DNA of 7,787 nt from Methylotenera sp. Its GTDB lineage: Bacteria > Pseudomonadota > Gammaproteobacteria > Burkholderiales > Methylophilaceae. Location: contig JACDEP010000097.1 in NCBI GenBank assembly GCA_013816325.1, positions 1 through 7,787 on the forward strand, written 5' to 3'. The notes under the pieces are model-generated. The model was not told where the DNA came from. It worked only from the letters and a program-made list of their open reading frames with translations, and made no database searches. The translations under genes and the position numbers were made by a program. Position 1 is the first letter of the stretch. Each line of letters starts with the position of its first letter. This document shows positions 6,195 to 7,787 of the stretch, piece by piece.

Positions 6195-6271
6195 AGGCGG
6201 TTAGCTCAGTTGGTTAGAGCGCTTGGTCGACATCCAAGAGGTCAGCAGTTCGAATCTGCTACTGCCTACCA
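6195..6271 (+). tRNA. tRNA-Val (anticodon GAC), CCA encoded, C at position 33
   Basis: A complete 77-base cloverleaf. Acceptor stem AGGCGGT (6195-6201) pairs with ACTGCCT (6261-6267), with one G-T pair; D stem GCTC/GAGC (6204-6207, 6217-6220); anticodon stem CTTGG/CCAAG (6222-6226, 6234-6238); five-base variable loop; T stem AGCAG/CTGCT with loop TTCGAAT; discriminator A and encoded CCA (6269-6271). The seven-base anticodon loop is TCGACAT, placing GAC at 6229-6231, which reads valine codons GUC and GUU. A73, G3-C70 and the A35-C36 anticodon bases agree with valine identity. The oddity is C rather than the near-universal U at position 33 (6228). The tRNA is followed by hairpins and then thrS. 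Confidence 0.93.
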
Positions 6272-6272
6272 A

Positions 6273-6294
6273 TCAACAAACCTTGATTTGTTGA
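6273..6294 (+). other. 8-bp hairpin directly after the tRNA
   Basis: TCAACAAA (6273-6280) and TTTGTTGA (6287-6294) form a perfect 8-bp, A/T-rich stem around the six-base loop CCTTGA, beginning two bases after the tRNA CCA end. It lacks an immediate T-run, so it is less likely a terminator than a structure guiding tRNA 3'-end processing or protecting the downstream message. Function is inferred. Confidence 0.5.
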
Positions 6295-6303
6295 AGTTAT
6301 TTT

Positions 6304-6338
6304 AAAAAGGCCGTGATACAAGACGGCTTTTATTATTT
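6304..6338 (+). terminator. Intrinsic terminator or attenuator between tRNA-Val and thrS
   Basis: GCCGT (6310-6314) pairs with ACGGC (6323-6327) around an eight-base loop; the stem extends through A-tract/T-tract pairing (AAAA with TTTT, one bulged G) and is followed by a T-rich tail to 6338. It ends 12 bases before the thrS start, so it must be passed by any transcript from the tRNA promoter that reaches thrS. It may terminate the tRNA transcript partially or act as an attenuator. Confidence 0.75.
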
Positions 6339-6350
6339 AGAGAATCCACT

Positions 6351-7787
6351 ATGCCAGTAATTCGCTTACCTGATGGGTCTGAACGCAGCTTTGACGCTCC
6401 AGTGACCGTGGCTGAGGTCGCCATGAATATTGGTGCCGGCTTAGCTAAAGCCGCGCTGGCAGGCAAAGTAAATGGTACGCTGGTTGACACTTCTTACCTC
6501 ATTCAACAAGATGCTGAACTGGCAATTATTACGGACAAGAATCCTGAAGGTCTTGACGTCATTCGTCACTCAACTGCGCATTTGCTGGCTTATGCTGTAA
6601 AAGAACTGTTTCCGGATGCACAAGTCACGATTGGCCCAGTAATTGAGAATGGCTTCTTTTATGACTTTTCTTACAAGCGCCCATTCACACCTGAAGACTT
6701 GATTGCCATTGAAAAGAAAATGACCGAGCTTGCCAAAAAAGATGAGCAAGTTACCCGTAAGGTATTGCCGCGCGATGAAGCCGTGGCTTACTTTAAGTCT
6801 ATCGGTGAGCATTACAAAGCTGAGATTATTGCTAGCATTCCAGCGGGTGAAGACGTTTCACTGTACACGGAAGGAAATTTCACAGACTTGTGCCGTGGCC
6901 CACACGTGCCAAATTCTGGAAAATTAAAGGCATTCAAACTCATGAAGCTAGCCGGTGCCTACTGGCGTGGCGACAGCAATAACGAAATGTTGCAACGCGT
7001 GTATGGTACCGCTTGGCGTAATAAAGAAGAGCTGGATGCGTATTTGTTCCAGTTGGAAGAGGCCGAAAAGCGTGACCACCGTAAGCTGGGTAAGCAGCTA
7101 GATTATTTCCATATGCAGGATGATGCGCCAGGTATGGTGTTCTGGCATCCGCGTGGTTGGAGCATTTGGCAAGAGGTTGAGCAATACATGCGCAACATGT
7201 TCCGTAACCATGACTATCAAGAAGTGCGGACACCTACCGTGATGGATAAAACCCTGTGGGAAAAATCCGGTCATTGGCAGAATTATCGTGACAATATGTT
7301 CGTCACAGCATCGGAAAATCGTGAGTACGCGGTTAAGCCGATGAACTGCCCAGGTCATGTGCAAATCTTCAACAACAGTTTGCATAGTTATCGGGATTTG
7401 CCGTTACGTTTGGCAGAGTTTGGCTCGTGTCATCGCAATGAACCATCCGGATCGCTGCATGGCTTGATGCGTGTGCGCGGCTTTACGCAAGATGATGCGC
7501 ATATCTTCTGTACTGAAGAGCAGGTGGAAGCTGAAGTCGCCAACTTTATCAAAATGCTTTATCAAGTCTACAATGACTTTGGTTTTAAAGATGTATTGGT
7601 TAAATTATCGACCCGTCCGGAAAAGCGTATCGGTTCAGATGAAGACTGGGATCGCGCCGAAACTTCCTTAGCAAATGCATTAAAGATCAATGGTCTGGAA
7701 TTTGAATATCAGCCAGGCGAAGGTGCGTTTTATGGCCCTAAAATCGAATTTACTCTTAAAGATTCGCTAGGCCGTTTATGGCAATGC
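6351..7787 (+). CDS. thrS: Threonyl-tRNA synthetase (ThrS), 3'-truncated by window edge
   Basis: This class II synthetase charges tRNA-Thr in the cytoplasm. The frame is open to the window end, giving 479 of about 640 residues; the missing part is the end of the catalytic domain and the anticodon-binding domain. Domains: TGS at about 1-62; editing domain at about 63-224 with HSTAH (H73, H77) and DLCRGPH (D179, C181, H185), which hydrolyses mischarged Ser-tRNA-Thr; catalytic core from about 240 with motif 1 ending at P295 and motif 2 around FGSCHRNEPSG (358-367, R362). Zinc ligands C333 (MNCPGH) and H384 (QDDAH) are present; the third lies beyond the window. The ATG at 6351 is preceded by AGAGAA (6339-6344) as ribosome binding site. 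No separate promoter is evident between the tRNA terminator and the start. In related bacteria infC, rpmI and rplT usually follow. Confidence 0.97.
   Translation, partial: MPVIRLPDGSERSFDAPVTVAEVAMNIGAGLAKAALAGKVNGTLVDTSYLIQQDAELAIITDKNPEGLDVIRHSTAHLLAYAVKELFPDAQVTIGPVIENGFFYDFSYKRPFTPEDLIAIEKKMTELAKKDEQVTRKVLPRDEAVAYFKSIGEHYKAEIIASIPAGEDVSLYTEGNFTDLCRGPHVPNSGKLKAFKLMKLAGAYWRGDSNNEMLQRVYGTAWRNKEELDAYLFQLEEAEKRDHRKLGKQLDYFHMQDDAPGMVFWHPRGWSIWQEVEQYMRNMFRNHDYQEVRTPTVMDKTLWEKSGHWQNYRDNMFVTASENREYAVKPMNCPGHVQIFNNSLHSYRDLPLRLAEFGSCHRNEPSGSLHGLMRVRGFTQDDAHIFCTEEQVEAEVANFIKMLYQVYNDFGFKDVLVKLSTRPEKRIGSDEDWDRAETSLANALKINGLEFEYQPGEGAFYGPKIEFTLKDSLGRLWQC

Noticed and set aside
6304..6338. E. coli-type ThrRS operator mimicking the tRNA-Thr anticodon arm
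   Set aside because: The hairpin loop does not carry a threonine anticodon (CGT lies in the stem), and the T-rich tail better fits a terminator.
6940..7385. Open frames on the minus strand inside thrS
   Set aside because: They are antisense shadows of a strongly conserved synthetase, with His/Cys-rich compositions typical of reverse frames and no family resemblance.
1..7787. Mobile element, CRISPR array, toxin-antitoxin or defence system
   Set aside because: No transposase, integrase, direct-repeat array, attachment duplication next to the tRNA, or defence-type domain was seen; every long coding frame is accounted for by housekeeping or envelope families.

Overview
The window reads as ordinary, densely packed chromosomal DNA from a betaproteobacterium of moderate GC content (a little under 50% by eye). 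The nuoN-DUF2818 pair, followed by a tight run ending in an MltB-type transglycosylase, and a tRNA-Val directly ahead of thrS, suggest Betaproteobacteria. A Methylophilaceae-like methylotroph (Methylotenera/Methylophilus type) is my best guess, but that is a recollection-based inference. I see no phage, transposon, CRISPR or integration signature.

Layout. (1) 1-1592: the 3' part of nuoN, the last classical complex I subunit gene, abutting a small three-helix membrane protein (DUF2818). A compact hairpin plus T-run at 1609-1626 probably ends the nuo operon. (2) 1593-1756: a structured intergenic region with a perfect 9-bp inverted repeat (arms 71 bases apart edge to edge is 70 bases), a weak promoter candidate and a second small dyad. 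(3) 1757-5483: four same-strand genes spaced 14, 9 and -1 bases: a YpfJ-like zinc metallopeptidase anchored in the membrane, a Nudix ADP-sugar pyrophosphatase, an atypical NAD(P)-binding sugar-epimerase-like protein, and a periplasmic MltB-family lytic transglycosylase carrying an unusual lysine-rich insert. They are probably cotranscribed. (4) 5472-6101, minus strand: a prolyl-4-hydroxylase-like 2OG-Fe(II) dioxygenase whose 3' end overlaps that of mltB by 12 bases. (5) 6102-6350: overlapping divergent promoters, a tRNA-Val(GAC) with an unusual C at position 33, two hairpins (the second a good intrinsic terminator), then the thrS ribosome binding site. (6) 6351 to the end: thrS, cut by the window edge after 479 codons.

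Working together: the nuo segment serves respiration; the middle cluster mixes membrane proteolysis, nucleotide-sugar housekeeping and cell-wall turnover without an obvious single pathway; the last part is translation machinery (tRNA-Val and threonyl-tRNA synthetase), where thrS seems to depend on transcription arriving through the tRNA and its terminator. I did not find a convincing new multi-gene system. The points most worth checking are the C33 tRNA, the tRNA/terminator/thrS arrangement, the apparently leaderless dioxygenase with back-to-back promoters, the lysine-rich insert in the transglycosylase, and the inverted repeat ahead of the metallopeptidase.
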